Shown piece by piece: positions 1 to 11,774 of a stretch of 64,000 nucleotides of DNA (position 1 is its first letter; the number at the start of each line of letters is the position of its first letter). This DNA is from Lunularia cruciata. Its lineage: Eukaryota > Streptophyta > Marchantiopsida > Lunulariales > Lunulariaceae. The position numbers and the translations under genes were made by a program. The notes beneath the pieces were generated by a model that saw only the letters and a program-made list of their open reading frames with translations, was not told where the DNA came from and searched no databases. The DNA lies in the NCBI GenBank assembly GCA_948567375.1, contig OX419755.1, positions 76,034,931-76,098,930 of the forward strand. Reading direction: 5' to 3'.

Positions 1-504
1 GGCCCTCTTCTTCACGACTTGAATAGCTTAAATACTTATCGCTCAAACAGTATGCAGTAGATGTTGTGATCAGTTGAACATCCACTGCATACGGGTGGCG
101 TATTAAGGCATCAGGCACGAGTGTGATGCACACGTGTCTCTTTTCAAACTTGACCCGAGAGTTTCAAGTGGTACATGCTGCTGAAAATTGTCGAGGTGTA
201 GTTAGAAGGATCGGATGATCAGGCAGGTGCTTAATTTGTACTGGTGGACCCTAACCAAAGAGAGGATCTAACAATTCATACAGTCCCGATAGCAGGTTAG
301 GAATCCGCTCTCTCACTCCCTAGATGTTTCTATGAAGGTGTGATGATTCTTGTAAGCGAGCAGATAAAGTGAACAATGGGGCATTGACCTTAAGAAACTT
401 TCAAAACTTGGTTACCACCGTATCAAGCTGTTGCATCTAAATAGTTCACCGATGAACCTCCTTTCCATCCGGGGGCTGCGCGAACAGGCTATTATAGTTC
501 CTTT

Positions 505-526
505 CATGCATATTGCAATATGCATG
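505..526. repeat. 22-bp perfect palindrome
   Basis: The stretch reads identically on both strands, with arms CATGCATATT and AATATGCATG around a central GC. It contains CATGCA cores on both strands, the form of plant RY (Sph) elements bound by B3 proteins. Whether it is functional is unknown; no gene is visible next to it. Confidence 0.6.
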
Positions 527-1450
527 GACATAGTATTTGGCTGCAGAAGTGAAGGTTGCAAAGGGAAACTATACAGGATTATGTACATCAGTATTGAGGT
601 TTAGACAGAGACAAAAATCGACGGAGAGATGTTCATTTGTACTCCAGGGCATGTTATGGGTGTGCCCAATACAGAGAAGCGACGACGAGTCCAAAGGACT
701 CAGGATTCTCTCCCCTGATATCCTCATGTGTCACAGATTCTCATACAGCCAGCACGACAGCATCTCGAGGTCCTAAGTGTCCAGTTCAAATGAGGTTCGA
801 TGGTACCCCTTGGCCATCCTTCTCTTTTGTTTGTCCTGAAGATCGCTAGAATCTCATGCCATCCATGAAGATCGATACATTATCGGATCACAGAGGGACA
901 CATCGAGTTTCATCAACCTTCTGTTGTGTACAGAAGCTCGGTCCCTAGCTCGATGTGGAAATAACTAAGTGTACGTTTACAGTCAATAGATATATGTACC
1001 GAATTCCATCTCTTTCTTGCTTACTGTCGACTACAAGGAGGGGACAAAAAGATCTCAGTATTTGCAGTTCCGTATCCATCATTGATGTATCGATTTGCGT
1101 CTGTAGCGCGCGCCAGATTGCCCCACATGCTGAAGTGCTGTAATAATTCCTCCTCTATTTCACGTTTCACGTTATACTATACAGCGCACGCGCTCATACA
1201 CTATGTGGATGTCATCGACGTATTTCACTACCAATTACCACTCTTCCTAAACTTGTAATTGTTCATGTATATTGATGTGCTATCCATCGATTGGCAAATC
1301 TCGAGAACTTATTAACGAAACCGATAAGATCCTCGAGGACCCACTTCCAATTCCGAAATCTTGAGATGGTTCCATCAAGAACTACTTCTGATCTATTTTA
1401 ATGATTGTACCGCGTCACCAGGTACTTGAACAGGAAGGTCAGCGAGAGAA

Positions 1451-1511
1451 TAATATGTTGGACTAGGTTTTCTAATATGTTGGACTTTTCTAATATGTTG
1501 GACTAGGTTTT
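1451..1511. repeat. Three-copy short tandem repeat
   Basis: The 14-base unit TAATATGTTGGACT occurs at 1451, 1473 and 1491, with short pyrimidine-rich spacers (AGGTTTTC, TTTTC). It looks like a small replication-slippage array in non-coding DNA. Confidence 0.75.
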
Positions 1512-1560
1512 AAAGGTTCTTCCAGAGTCTTCTGTTTAAAGTCTTTGAGTTTGACTTGTA

Positions 1561-2129
1561 AGATGGTTTTTTTTTTTGAGTATGGAGATACACTACATCT
1601 ATATATGTATCTATATTATACTATAGATGTTAAGGTTTGTACATAGCACCTAGTGTTGGGATCCCTTCTGATTTATCTCTTACTCTTACTTACAATCTTC
1701 AATTATTGAAATCAGTCCTGTAGGAAAGAAAGACATATAGGGAAAAAGAGAGAGGTAGAAAAATATACTCACAAACATAAATAGATGCACAAGAATTACC
1801 CTGGTTAATCGTCACTTGCTCCTCCGCCCAAGCAACATGGATAAAAGAATTTTACTCCCTCTCAATTCAGGTTATCAAAATCAATGGGAAGCTCCGTCTC
1901 AACCAACTCTTTCCCTATCCAATCTGTTCAAGAGTCTATCTTGATCCGCCCTTTTCTTGATTATCTCTTTCTCATATGATCTGATCATACCTCTCATGGT
2001 CAACGTCATGTGAATCAAAGTTACAAAGAGTCCCCTTGATTCTTTTTTCACAACTAGATGTTTATCGGACCCATCTAAATTCTCCCTTCAGGAGAACCCT
2101 CAAGAGAAACACCAAAGAAGAAACACAAA
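1561..2129. other. Stretch without recognisable gene
   Basis: It begins with a T-rich run and a short TA-rich stretch. The rest is CT-rich and resembles degenerate LTR material leading into the remnant at 2130-2394, but I could not align it to another copy. No coding region is supported. Confidence 0.35.
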
Positions 2130-2394
2130 GCTTCACGCTCTGATGCACCAAAGGAACATCTTGTCCTTATTATATAGCAAAGTGGATTCTTTCAAAGGAA
2201 GCTACACCTTTGGATCAGATACATGGATTGGTGACATGTTAGTAAACTCTACTCTTAGATTAGTTGCATGCATGGGTGACATATCAATTTTGGTCCTATT
2301 TGATTGTCGAACAAGCTATGATCAGAAGGAATATTTAGAGAATATTTAGAGAATCTTCTTGTAAGAATCTCAGAATAGTATGGGTGAGGTACCA
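2130..2394 (-). repeat. Remnant of family V LTR
   Basis: Read on the minus strand, this stretch aligns with 24.8-25.0 kb, the LTR of element V. Shared landmarks are the block around 'ggatcagatacatggattggtgac' (20-base core at 2214-2240) and the 'gaatatttagagaatattt'-type block at about 2330. It is diverged, lacks both LTR ends, and abuts the start of X1 at 2395. It shows that family V had at least one other copy here. Confidence 0.55.
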
Positions 2395-5300
2395 TGTGAC
2401 AACTCAACAAGTATCACTTTTGTGGTTATCAGCAAGCAACAATTTGTTCCCACTGAGATACGAGTCAAAAATTGTTAAATACAAAGTAAAATGTCATGAT
2501 TAGTTCTTCTTGAATTTGTCTTTAATCTCTTGGGTAGAAACCACACCCAGAAGAGAGTAACAAGCATTGATTCATAGTCTCGTCACAATAACAACACCCA
2601 TAATCACAATTCTTCAATCTCTTTCCAATTCAACTTAGATTGTGATGATTTAGTTCTCCCAAAGAAGGCTACTTCACTATGAAATGACTTTGCCTCGGAA
2701 TTGCATTCCACTCCTCCATTGAAGGCACAACTTCCTCAAATAGAGTTTTCTTGCATCAATCCAATGTTGCACTCACCAACTCAAAATACTACCAACACTA
2801 AAATTCCTCGTGGATCTATCAAGGCATTGCTTCAATTGCTATCCATTAAAGATCAAACACACAAAATGAAATAAGCATTGCAAAATACAACATCCAACAA
2901 GCTCACTGACTTGCACTTTTAATTTCTTCAAACACTCACAAACAAACCCACAAGATTGATGCTCAAAATTAAGCTAAAACAACAAGCATTGAGTTACAGC
3001 AATTCGCTTTACTCAACTTCAAAAATATGAATATTGAATAACAAAAACACTGCAAATGCATACTTTAAATAGGTAGAGCACAATAATTATCTAACTAAAA
3101 TACCATCCTATAACAACTTTACCAATGTACACATGCAAAATGACAAACCACCTCTTCATATCGGCATCTTCAAACCTCAAATCTATTACTACTCTGATTT
3201 GATGTCTACCTTGACTTTGGCTTCAAAACCCAAGGTTCCTTGAATCACTTCTCCTTCTTTGGGTCTATCTCATACTACTACTTCCCCCACTATTTTAATC
3301 ACTTCTTCAGTGTGAACTAAAATTGGAATCGTGGCTAATCCATCCACATTCTCATTCTCTAACCCAATCTCTTCTAATGTCTCGGGTAACTCACCCAAAG
3401 ACACCTACACTCCTACTTCTACAACTTTGCACTTAGCATTACTTTCATCTCACTACAAATTTTATCTAAGTTTGACCTAACAAGATCTAGTCTCAGACTT
3501 ACATTGTCTTCTATCTCCAACATCTTCCTATCTACACAATCTCTCAAGCAAATCAACAAATTGTTCAAGTTGACATCCTTTGCCTTCCTCGTCCTTGTCT
3601 CATTTACCAACAACTTCAATTTTTGCAGTCTAGCCTCCTCCAACTTACCTTTAACGTCAGTACTTAGCATTGCCTTAAGCTCCACAATGACTGTCTCCAC
3701 TGAATCCGACTCAATCCTCGGAACTAACTTCTCCTTACTTCTCTATGCTTCTAACTCATTCCGGTACATCTTCAACTTGTCCTCAAACTACACCTTTAGT
3801 GCTTCTTCCTCTTCTACATACTAGACTAGTTGAGCTTCAATGCTTTGATCAAACCTTGTAATATTTTGTCCTCTCGATGTCTAATAGTCAGCTCTTGTTG
3901 CCAGGCTTGATCCTTCTTCGCTGCACTTTTTCTCAGACTCTCAAGCTCTTACTCCAGCACTATAGCAATTGCCTTTGAGTGTATGATTTCTAACCTTGCA
4001 TCAACAAATTCACCCTTCATCTTTTTAAATGATGCCTTTGGCTCCTCTCTGCACTTCAAGAAATTCTCTTGCAAGGTATCAAAACTCTTCTTCCAAAGAA
4101 TTGCCTCAACCCAAAGTTCTTTGGCTTCTTTCTCTCCTCGGGTTAACTTGTTCCTGAACTCCGAGTTTCTTCACTCAAGTCCCTCATTCCTTGTAGCTCA
4201 TTCCTCACTTCAGGATGATCTTTCTTCAACTCTACTTTCTTTCTCTATAGTTGCACCAACAAAGGACAAATTATCTTATTAACAATCTTATTAATGATCT
4301 CAATAGATATTTGACCCTAGTGTATCCTCCTTCATGGTATTTTTTGTCTTCATGTTTGGTTGGCACTTCTTTGGCTAGAGCTTTACCTCAAAGACGTGAT
4401 CTTTGAACCTTGAAAGTTACTCCGTCCAAGCTTTCTCTCTCTTCTTCAACTTTGCTTGGCCAAGTAGCTACAACTTGCATGCTTCTCTTCAACCTTGCTG
4501 CCCTTGGGAAGGCCAAAGCAGTCTCTCTTGCTTGTTTTTCTTCTAAGTTGACTGCCAGTAGCTCTAGAAAAGGCTTGTCTCTTCTTTCCATGCAATCGAT
4601 CACCTCATGGAACTCTTGTTCTTCTTCTCCAGCCGCTTCATCCATCGATTGCTGAACTTTGAGTTCTTCTTCACTCTTGCTATTGGACTCCCCACTTTGT
4701 AGAGTGAACTCTTCTTCTTCTCCTTAGTCCTCACAGTTTGACTCAACTTCTCCTTCCAATTCCTCTTCCAAAGACTGGTCCTTTACTACCACCATCTTTG
4801 GCTTTGGATTCAACCTTCTTGTCTTATTTGGTTGTAGTGGCAAGATTCTCCCTTTAGGTCTACTCCTCTTTCTTGGCCTTGGGATGTCCATCAACACTAT
4901 CTTCTCCTTCCCACTCTAGATGTATTGGTCATCACCATCATGGACTCACTTGATGTAGTATTGCTTGTCTCCATCTGTGACTCTCTGTAAATTAGGTTGA
5001 AAGTGGGACATCATCCTTCCTCTCTCCTCCAAGCTTAGTAAGTTTAATCCAAAGTAGAAATGGGCTGCAAAGAGTATGAAGTAATAGGGTGGCATATCCA
5101 TTCTCCAACTAGTAATCATTTGACCTACATGTTGGTATAAACACTTTGTCCAATCTACCGCCTCTCTTGCAAACATATGGTGAAAGAACACTGCTTGTTG
5201 CTTCATTACATTGCTCTGGCTTAAACATGGCCATCATTGTGTTGACTATCTCCCTTTGTATTAGTTCTTTATAGCTATCCACCTTGTATCCATTCTTGGT

Positions 5301-5957
5301 GCGAGGTACATTGAAAGAATTCCTCACCTTGGCGATTTCTTCTAAAGAATCACACTTCCGATAAAAGGTGATTCCTCCTACTTCCCTTGCTTCTCTCCCC
5401 AAGACTTAAATCTCCAATCCGACTCCATCCAACAAGCTGGATTCCCTTCTATCTTGGAGTAGTCTTTGCAATTACTAGCAACAATTTCTGCCATGAACCC
5501 TAGAAAGCTCAAATTCCAATTCCATGCCAAAAAGGTGATGCAAAGTCTGCTCAAGACTTGAATCCTTGCTACTACATCTAAGCAACAAATTGCAAGACCT
5601 CTAACCACATTCTGCTTACTTCTCTTTGGTGGCATCATGTGCTTCCTCACTCTTGGTCTTTGAAAGACCAAACCCTTCCCAAAACCAAAGATCCTAACTC
5701 CTTTGGAACTATTGAGAGGCATGAGATATCATCATGACATTTCAAAAACTTCCTTGACAAAGTCTCAATCTTATAGTGTTTTGCTGAATGGTAATTCTTC
5801 AATCAATCTTCAATTGACATGCCAATTCCACATGCCTATTTTTTCTCACTCTCAATGTTATCTTGATCCCGAGGTAGTTTCTTTCTTTACATATACTTTC
5901 TTGATTGGCTAGACCCAAGGAAAAGTTATTATAGGTTCTTTGGATCCGGTTGCTAAA
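2395..5957 (-). mobile_element. Element X copy 1 (X1), novel coding element
   Basis: About 3.6 kb aligning collinearly with 28018-29342 plus 37835-40010 (X2). It starts TGTGACAAC like X2. The first 0.8 kb (2395-3200) is non-coding and matches 28018-28870. The rest encodes on the minus strand a degenerate protein with a globular N-terminal part and a Glu/Lys-rich C-terminal part. About 190 bp present at the far end of X2 are missing, so X1 is truncated where it meets W-family DNA near 5958. No reverse transcriptase, integrase, RNase H or transposase motif is visible, and no LTR pair could be found. Confidence 0.6.
3419..5722 (-). pseudogene. X1 protein: unknown, coiled-coil, decayed
   Basis: A frameshifted and stop-broken coding region reading from about 5722 down to 3419. 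In order it shows an N-terminal part with 'FLAWNWNLSFLGFMAE' (about 5530-5490), a block 'KVRNSFNVPRTKNGYKVDSY' (about 5330-5260), an aromatic block 'MPPYYFILFAAHFYFGLNLL' (about 5100-5035), and long Glu/Lys/Leu-rich segments (4645-4388 and 3700-3419) typical of coiled coils. X2 keeps the same blocks at amino-acid level (TKNGYKVDSY at 39320-39290), so the frame was once selected. I do not recognise the family. Without mutations it would be roughly 750 residues. It could be a gag-like structural protein or a captured host protein. Confidence 0.55.
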
Positions 5958-6010
5958 TAACATCTCCCTCACTTCACACTCAATTTTTAGGGGTAAATTG
6001 ATAATACCCA

Positions 6011-6261
6011 TGAGTTCTAGCTCTAGTAGCATTGGTGGATCTAGTGGAGGTGCACTAGTTGGGAATGATGCTACTATGAGTGAGGATCCAACTACAAGAG
6101 ATGGTGCATTACTAGGGTTTAACCCCATGGTAGAGTTCTTCTAGTGCTTGAAGAAAAACTCCCAAGGAGTATGGATTGACAAGCTAAGAAGCTTGCATGA
6201 GTTCTAATGGAAGGCTAGAGAAAGCCCATATGAAGCATACACTTGAATGAGATGGCTGATC
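6011..6261 (+). pseudogene. W gag, N-terminal part (5' half of split)
   Basis: Starts with a Ser/Gly-rich stretch (MSSSSSSIGGSSGG) followed by 'GFNPMVEF', and closely matches 20877-21130 of the second W copy. Interrupted at 6261/6262 by Z1 and resumed at 13800. The assignment to gag is positional: first coding segment upstream of protease. Stops at 6142 and beyond show it is dead. Confidence 0.55.
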
Positions 6262-6941
6262 TGTGAGCCGGGTGGTCTCTCACTTAGGATGAAACTCTCA
6301 TGGCTATTATAGTAGCGCACCATGGACTAAGAAGGCAAGGCAACTCCATCATACTCCTCCAAGGCTAACACTCTAAGACTCAAGACATTGCTCACTAGAG
6401 AACTCAATGAGAGAGATAGTTGCAAATGAAAGGATGATGAGTATCTCCTCATCCTAGTTATATACTTGTGAAATAGTTATGTATCAAAGTTACTAATTAT
6501 TGGAGTAACTCAAGTTACTAGGCTAAAGTCAATTAAAGTTAAAAAGTAAAAAGGAATATCCATCCACATGGGCATATTCCACTAAGCATGTGATCTTCTC
6601 TTGACCCAACCACTAAGTCAAGGATTCCTTCACATAGGCTATCCTTGGACTATAAGAGAATCCAAAACAAAAAGGCTTGTGGGCCCAAGAGTTCTCAACT
6701 CTTTCCTCAAAGCCAAACACCTAATAATAATACCAAGTCAACACACTAGAATCCAAAATAGTGGTGCTCATCTTTTCCACTTCCTCTAAAGTAAGGTACC
6801 CTCTATCTTAGTTATAATAACTTAAGCTAATTATAACTAATGTAGAACATCCTTTATCTTTATATAAATAATTTCTCTTAAGTACAAATAATACCAAACT
6901 AAATATCACAATACTACATACATGCATAAATAGGTGTTACA
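6262..6941 (-). repeat. Z1 3' LTR
   Basis: Begins (plus strand) TGTGAGCC and ends GGTGTTACA, that is TGTAACACC...GGCTCACA on the element strand. It matches 13111-13799 and at least five more copies in this window (17987, 25363, 29343, 30227, 37145). The element-side neighbour is a G-rich tract (read on minus), the expected polypurine tract. Confidence 0.92.
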
Positions 6942-6989
6942 TTTACCCTCAGACTAAGTTTTCACTTTGTCCTCAAAGTGAAGGCCTCT

Positions 6990-8290
6990 CTACCTTCTAT
7001 GATACATCTTCAACTTATCATGGTTAATCTTATCAAAGTGTCTTCCTCCCAATTCCTTGAGACCATAGGTGTAATTGGCCCACAACTACTCCATTATGAA
7101 AGATCCAAAGTACTTAGGCAAAAACTTCTTTTGCACTCTCTTGAATTGAATGGAATCAAACAACATTACCCAATCACCTTGTTTGAAAGCCTCCACCTTC
7201 ATCTTGCCTTGCCTCTTGTCATGGCTCTCCTTTTGTTTCATTTGGGCTTGCTCCACTCAAACCATAGCAACTGCTCTTACCTCTTCTAAGTCCATGAGTT
7301 GATCCTTCCTTGACTTCTTTGCATCACCTCCTTGTGCTTTCTTCAATCTCTTATAAATGCTTTGGAAGGTAGGAGTATCAAAGTGAATAGGTAATGTAAA
7401 CTCAATACCATATAACAATTGAAATGGAGAATATCTAGTGGAAGTCTTCATGGTTGTCGTATAATCCCACAAAACAACATGAATCCTCTTGTCCCAATGA
7501 TGTTTAACTCCTTCCATTTTTTCATCTTTGGCCAACATCATGCACAAGGTCTGATTGGTTCTCTCTGCCAAGCCATTGGAATTGGCTTATAGGATGTAGT
7601 TACTCTATGTGTGATAGAGAAATGTCGTAGCAAGGTTGTAGTAATGCTTCCTTTAAACTCTCCTCCTCTATCAGAAACCAACTCCAAAGGGCATCCAAAC
7701 CTAGTGATAATGCGTTCATAAAGAAATCTACCAACTTCATCTTCATTCTTGTCCCTCAATGGTCTAGCCTCAACCCACTTGTTAAGGTTATCAATAACTA
7801 CCACAATGTATAGATTGTTCCTTGGGGTTCTATTGAGAGGATCTACAAATCAATTCCACAATTCTCAAAAGATCATAGCAATGGAATCTATCTAAGTGGT
7901 GGAGTGGAAGTAGATTTTCTAGCAAAAGCTTAACAAACATGAAAAGTTTTGCAATAATCAAGACAATCCTTGAAAATTCCTCTCCAATAGTAACCTACAT
8001 CTAGAACCTTGAAAGTAGTCACCTTTCATGCAAAGTGTCCTCCACACACTAAACCTTCATGAAATTCCTTTATGAGTAGGATAGACTCTTCCTTACCCAC
8101 TGCTCTTTGAAGTAGACCATATGCCCTTGGTGAAAAAGAATATCCTCCACCATTGTGTAAGGTCTAGATCTTGCTGCAAGGGCCTTCCTCTCCCTAGCAT
8201 GCATCCCTTCTAGATAGTTACCTCTTGTCACAAAATCCACAATCTCTTTGTTCTCCATTGGAACCTCTTGAGTATATGAGATTGTCATGA
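6990..8290 (-). pseudogene. Z1 integrase
   Basis: Downstream part of pol. It contains the H2C2 zinc region (about 8110-7960, 'YCKTFHV' preceded by His residues), then the catalytic core with 'MVVIDNLNKWVEARPL' (7804-7755) and 'LELVSDRGGEF' (about 7690-7655) carrying the second catalytic Asp. The C-terminal part is basic (KRQGKMKV-like) and ends without chromodomain residues just before the polypurine tract. Broken by a frameshift near 7570 and several stops. Confidence 0.8.
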
Positions 8291-8426
8291 GCTACTCATT
8301 TGGGAAGGAATCATCCACTGGCTCAGCTCCATCTTGATCATATGCCCTAGATAACAAATAAACATTTGCATGTTTCTTTCCTAGCCTATCCTCAATGGTG
8401 TAGTCATACTCAAACAAGAGTATCAT

Positions 8427-8957
8427 TCACCTTGCTAGTCTCCCATCAACATTAGGCTTGTTGAAGATGTACTTCAAGGCCTTGTGATCCATGACAATGG
8501 TGACTTTCCCTCCAATCAAGTAATGTCTAAACTTCTTGAGATCAAAGATCACTGCCAATCCTTCTCTCTCTGTGACAGAGTAGTTCTTTTTTGTTGAAAC
8601 CATTTGGCTACTAGCATAAGCTATTGGATGATCATGCACATCTTGGTCTAATTGACTAAGAGTGCATCCTATAGCAACATTGGAAGCATAAGTGTAGATG
8701 ATGAAAGGCTTACTCCAATCAGGTTTAGCAAGAATTGGAGCTACAACAAGGGATTGCTTGAGCTCCTCAAAAGCTTTGAGAACCTCCTTGTCCCCCAAAA
8801 TCACCATATAATCTACATCCTTCTTCATGCAGATGGTCAATGCATAAGCCTTGTTGGAAAATGAGAAGATGAACCTCCTATAGTACCCAACCATCCCCAA
8901 GAATTGGAGTAACTTTGTCAAGCTTGAAGGGAATGGAAGGTCTGAAATTTTCCTCAC
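8427..8957 (-). pseudogene. Z1 RNase H domain of pol
   Basis: Open for 176 residues. Begins with the RT connection 'LTKLLQFLGMVGYYRRFI' and continues into Ty3-type RNase H: 'AIGCTLSQ' with the preceding catalytic Asp changed in context, 'YSVTEREGLAVIF' (catalytic Glu) and 'VIMDHKALKYIF' (Asp). This is the standard Ty3/gypsy pol order RT-RNase H-integrase. The frame is separated from RT by a stop and one shift at about 8955. Confidence 0.85.
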
Positions 8958-9610
8958 CTTCTCACTACTATTCCATCCTTGGAGATGATATGCTCTAAAC
9001 GTAGACCTTCTTCACATCTAAAAATGCACTTATTTGGGTTGAGTGATGCATTTGCTTCATCCAAGCATTGCAAGACCTTGATTAGGTGCTCAAAATGCTC
9101 CTCCTTGCTCCCATAGACACAAAAGTCATCAATGAAGTCTCTCACAAATTTCCCAATGAAAGATTCAAATACCTTGTTCATAAACCATTGGAATGTGGCT
9201 AGAGCATTGCAAAGCCCAAAAGACATGAACTTGAAAGCATAAGTTCTCCAAGGTGTGGTAAATATGGTGAGCTATTGATGCTATGGTGCAATCTTGATTT
9301 GGTTATATCCACTCTAACCATCTCCAAAACTGTACTTCTCACTTGCAACCTCCTCCAATATCTCATCAATGAATGGCAATGGGTAGTAGCCCTTCTTGGT
9401 AACACCATTGAGCTTCTTGTAATACACATATACCCAAAGCTTGCATTTATTTTTCTTCACAATGACAATTGGCGATACCCATTTTGAATTCTCCACCTTA
9501 AAGATAAATCCAACCTCCTTGAACTTATCTCTTCCTTCACAACCAAATATATTGGTGGGCTCATGTGATGTTGCTTTTGGCAAATTGGTTTTGCATGTGA
9601 CTCCACCCAT
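8954..9610 (-). pseudogene. Z1 reverse transcriptase
   Basis: Ty3-type RT in two frames. 'WVSPIVIVKKNKCKLWVYV' (about 9490-9430) is the N-terminal finger region. 'FIDEILEEVASEKYSF' follows, then 'MSFGLCNALATFQWFMNKVF' and the catalytic box 'DFIDDFCVYGS' (about 9140-9110), where FIDD stands for YXDD. The intact frame in Z2 shows the same residues, which fixes this assignment. A frameshift at about 9230-9310 kills the protein. Confidence 0.88.
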
Positions 9611-10588
9611 ATCTTGTGCTCCTCCAAGGTGACTTCTTCAAATCCTTATAACTAAAAGCAAACACATGGATGAACTTACAAAAAATCTCCTCAAATCTCA
9701 CCTTCTCTTCCTTGGTAACATTTGGGCCATACTTGAGGATAGATAAACTCCTCTCTATCTCCTCAAGTGTCAATGGTGATTTATTTAGGTCCTTCAAAAC
9801 CTTTGGCTTAGGTGCAAAATCCATAGCACAAAAAGGATACACATCTGAATTAGATTCAGATTCATCTTCCTCCATGGAAGTCTCCTCTTCCATGCTTGTG
9901 TCCACACCTAAAGCTCCTTCTTCAGAACTTGATTGCCAATAATCAAAAGATGGTATATTTGAATGTGAAGTATTGGTGGTGCTAATCACGAGAACTATGA
10001 CACTATGGTTTGATGGCCTAATCCTCAAGTACCCTTTGTGCCATCGATCAGTTGTGCTTGCTACTCTCAACCATAGCCTCCCAAGAAGTAAGTTATAGTT
10101 TGAATCCTTCAACACTTGGAAAGTCATGAGATTTTGAACTCCCATAATTAAAACTACCACTTTATCCATCACCCCTATTGGTCAAACTTGTTATTTTTTG
10201 CCATGCTCACCAAAAATGTTGAAGGTCTGGAGAGTATCATACCCAACTTCTTCATCAACCTTTTTGACATGGTATTCACTATTGATCCTCCATCAACCAA
10301 TGCATCCTTGATGTTGTGACCATTCACTCTCACATTAATCTTGGAGGCATATTTACAAGCCTCCCATAGTGCTGGCTTGGCATCCACCACCTCCATTGAT
10401 ATTGGATCTTTTACCTTCTTCTTCCTCTTGCTCCTTGTAGAACTCAAACCACCTCTAAGTTCCTTTCTCAAAGTAGGATTCAAAGCAATCAGTTGGCCCA
10501 TTGTGATGTTAACCTTGTGACTACCAACATCATCCAACACATTGTAGTTCCATTGTTGCTTTGAAATCAAGAAATCCTCCATCCCCAA
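9561..10588 (-). pseudogene. Z1 protease and spacer
   Basis: Retroviral-type aspartic protease. 'INVRVNGHNIKDALVDGGS' (about 10355-10280) carries the catalytic Asp in a DGGS context, as in Tat/Retand-like plant elements, rather than DTGA/DSGA. 'YNLLLGRLWLRVA' follows at about 10100-10060. An acidic Ser/Glu spacer (about 9940-9840) separates it from RT. One stop and frame break at 10173. Confidence 0.78.
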
Positions 10589-11690
10589 CTTCTTCCTTGG
10601 AGTCTTTTTTGTTGATGGTGTTGAGGTGCGATGCTCCTAGTAGACATAGGAATATCCTTGCTTGGAGTAAATCTTTGAGAAGAGTGAACATGCTTTGCAA
10701 AACGAGCTTTCTTCTTCTCTTGTGCCAAAAGCTCCAAATTAAGACCCTTGGAGTTTGAGCACTCTCCCTTCTCATACTTGCTCTCAACCACATCTATGGA
10801 TGCTATCCCTTTATCTTTGTGTGGATTAGGAGCCACTTGGGTTTCACTACCTCCCTCTTTCTCTCTATTGGCTCCCTCATAACCCCTTCCTCCATGGTGA
10901 GTGGAATTTGGGCAATTCCTTTGGATATGGCCTCTTCCTCCACAACCAAAGTTGTTCCTCCTTTGCAAGTTGTTTTGTGATGGTTTGGAGTTATCTTTTG
11001 GTGGAGGTGCAAGAACTGGAGCAACTAATACTTGTGGTGAAACCCTTGCCACCAAAGTATCAGAAGTTCCACCATACATGTAGCCTTGAGAAAGATGCAC
11101 AATCTCCTTTACCACCAAATCATTCTCATCCCCTTCCAAACTCTCTTCCATACAAATTGTGATCTTGATAGCTTCAACTTTGGAAGAAGGTTTCTCATAT
11201 CTCATCTTGCTTCTAATTTGTGGTCTCAATCCTCCCACAAAATTCTTGGTGAGCATAGCTCCTATGCCAATCATAGTAGTTTCCACATCATCCCCACCCT
11301 TCCTCAACACTATGCAAAATCTAGACTCTAACTTTTCCACTCTTTCCACATAGACTCTCACTTTCTCTCCATCTCCTTGCTTGAGAAAGGTAACTTCACT
11401 CATAAATCTCTCATAAATCTTATCTGGAAGGAAGATCTCAATGAGTGTTGAAGTCAAACTTTCCCAATACTCTTCTTGCCTATCTTTCCTCTCTCTCTTT
11501 TGGTATTTTGACTCATACCATGTAAGTGCTATATCCTCAAAAAAATAAGATAATAATGAGACCCACTTATTCTTCCTCCTCTCATTGTTTCCTATTCAAG
11601 CTCTCTTGAAGTCTCTCGCAAAGGCCACCACATTTTCTCCATCCTTGCCAAAGAAAATTGGAAGTTTCCTCATCTAAACCCCTCATTATC
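10567..11690 (-). pseudogene. Z1 gag with zinc knuckle
   Basis: Starts near 11675 with 'LPIFFGKDGENV', then a Retrotrans_gag-type segment ending 'ALTWYE', a frame break, and a 296-residue open segment (11457-10567). Its knuckle 'FGCGGRGHIQRNC' (about 10950-10910) keeps C, H and C but has lost the first Cys that Z2 retains. The C-terminal part is Lys-rich and leads into protease. Gag forms the particle and binds the RNA. Confidence 0.8.
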
Positions 11691-11774
11691 TTTCTTTTAT
11701 CTCAATTTTTTTCTTTTTTCTTTTTTCTCACTCTATAACATGAAAGATTATCTCCATCACTAATCTTGAGAACT

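Larger units (their letters stand above)
1..1560. other. Anonymous intergenic DNA
   Basis: No coding region is recognisable on either strand; the short open frames have no family signature. The base composition is more balanced than in the retrotransposon block that follows, and no copy of this stretch occurs elsewhere in the window, so it is probably unique flanking DNA. It holds one perfect palindrome and one short tandem repeat, listed separately. Confidence 0.5.

Noticed and set aside
3504-4655. Plus-strand open frames rich in Ser/Leu/Phe (3504-3824, 3983-4282, 4410-4655)
   Set aside because: They are antisense shadows of the Glu/Lys-rich X1 coiled-coil region. The minus-strand reading is the one conserved in X2.
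10803-11353. Several plus- and minus-strand frames overlapping Z1 gag
   Set aside because: Shadows of the 296-codon gag frame, which alone carries the knuckle and matches Z2.
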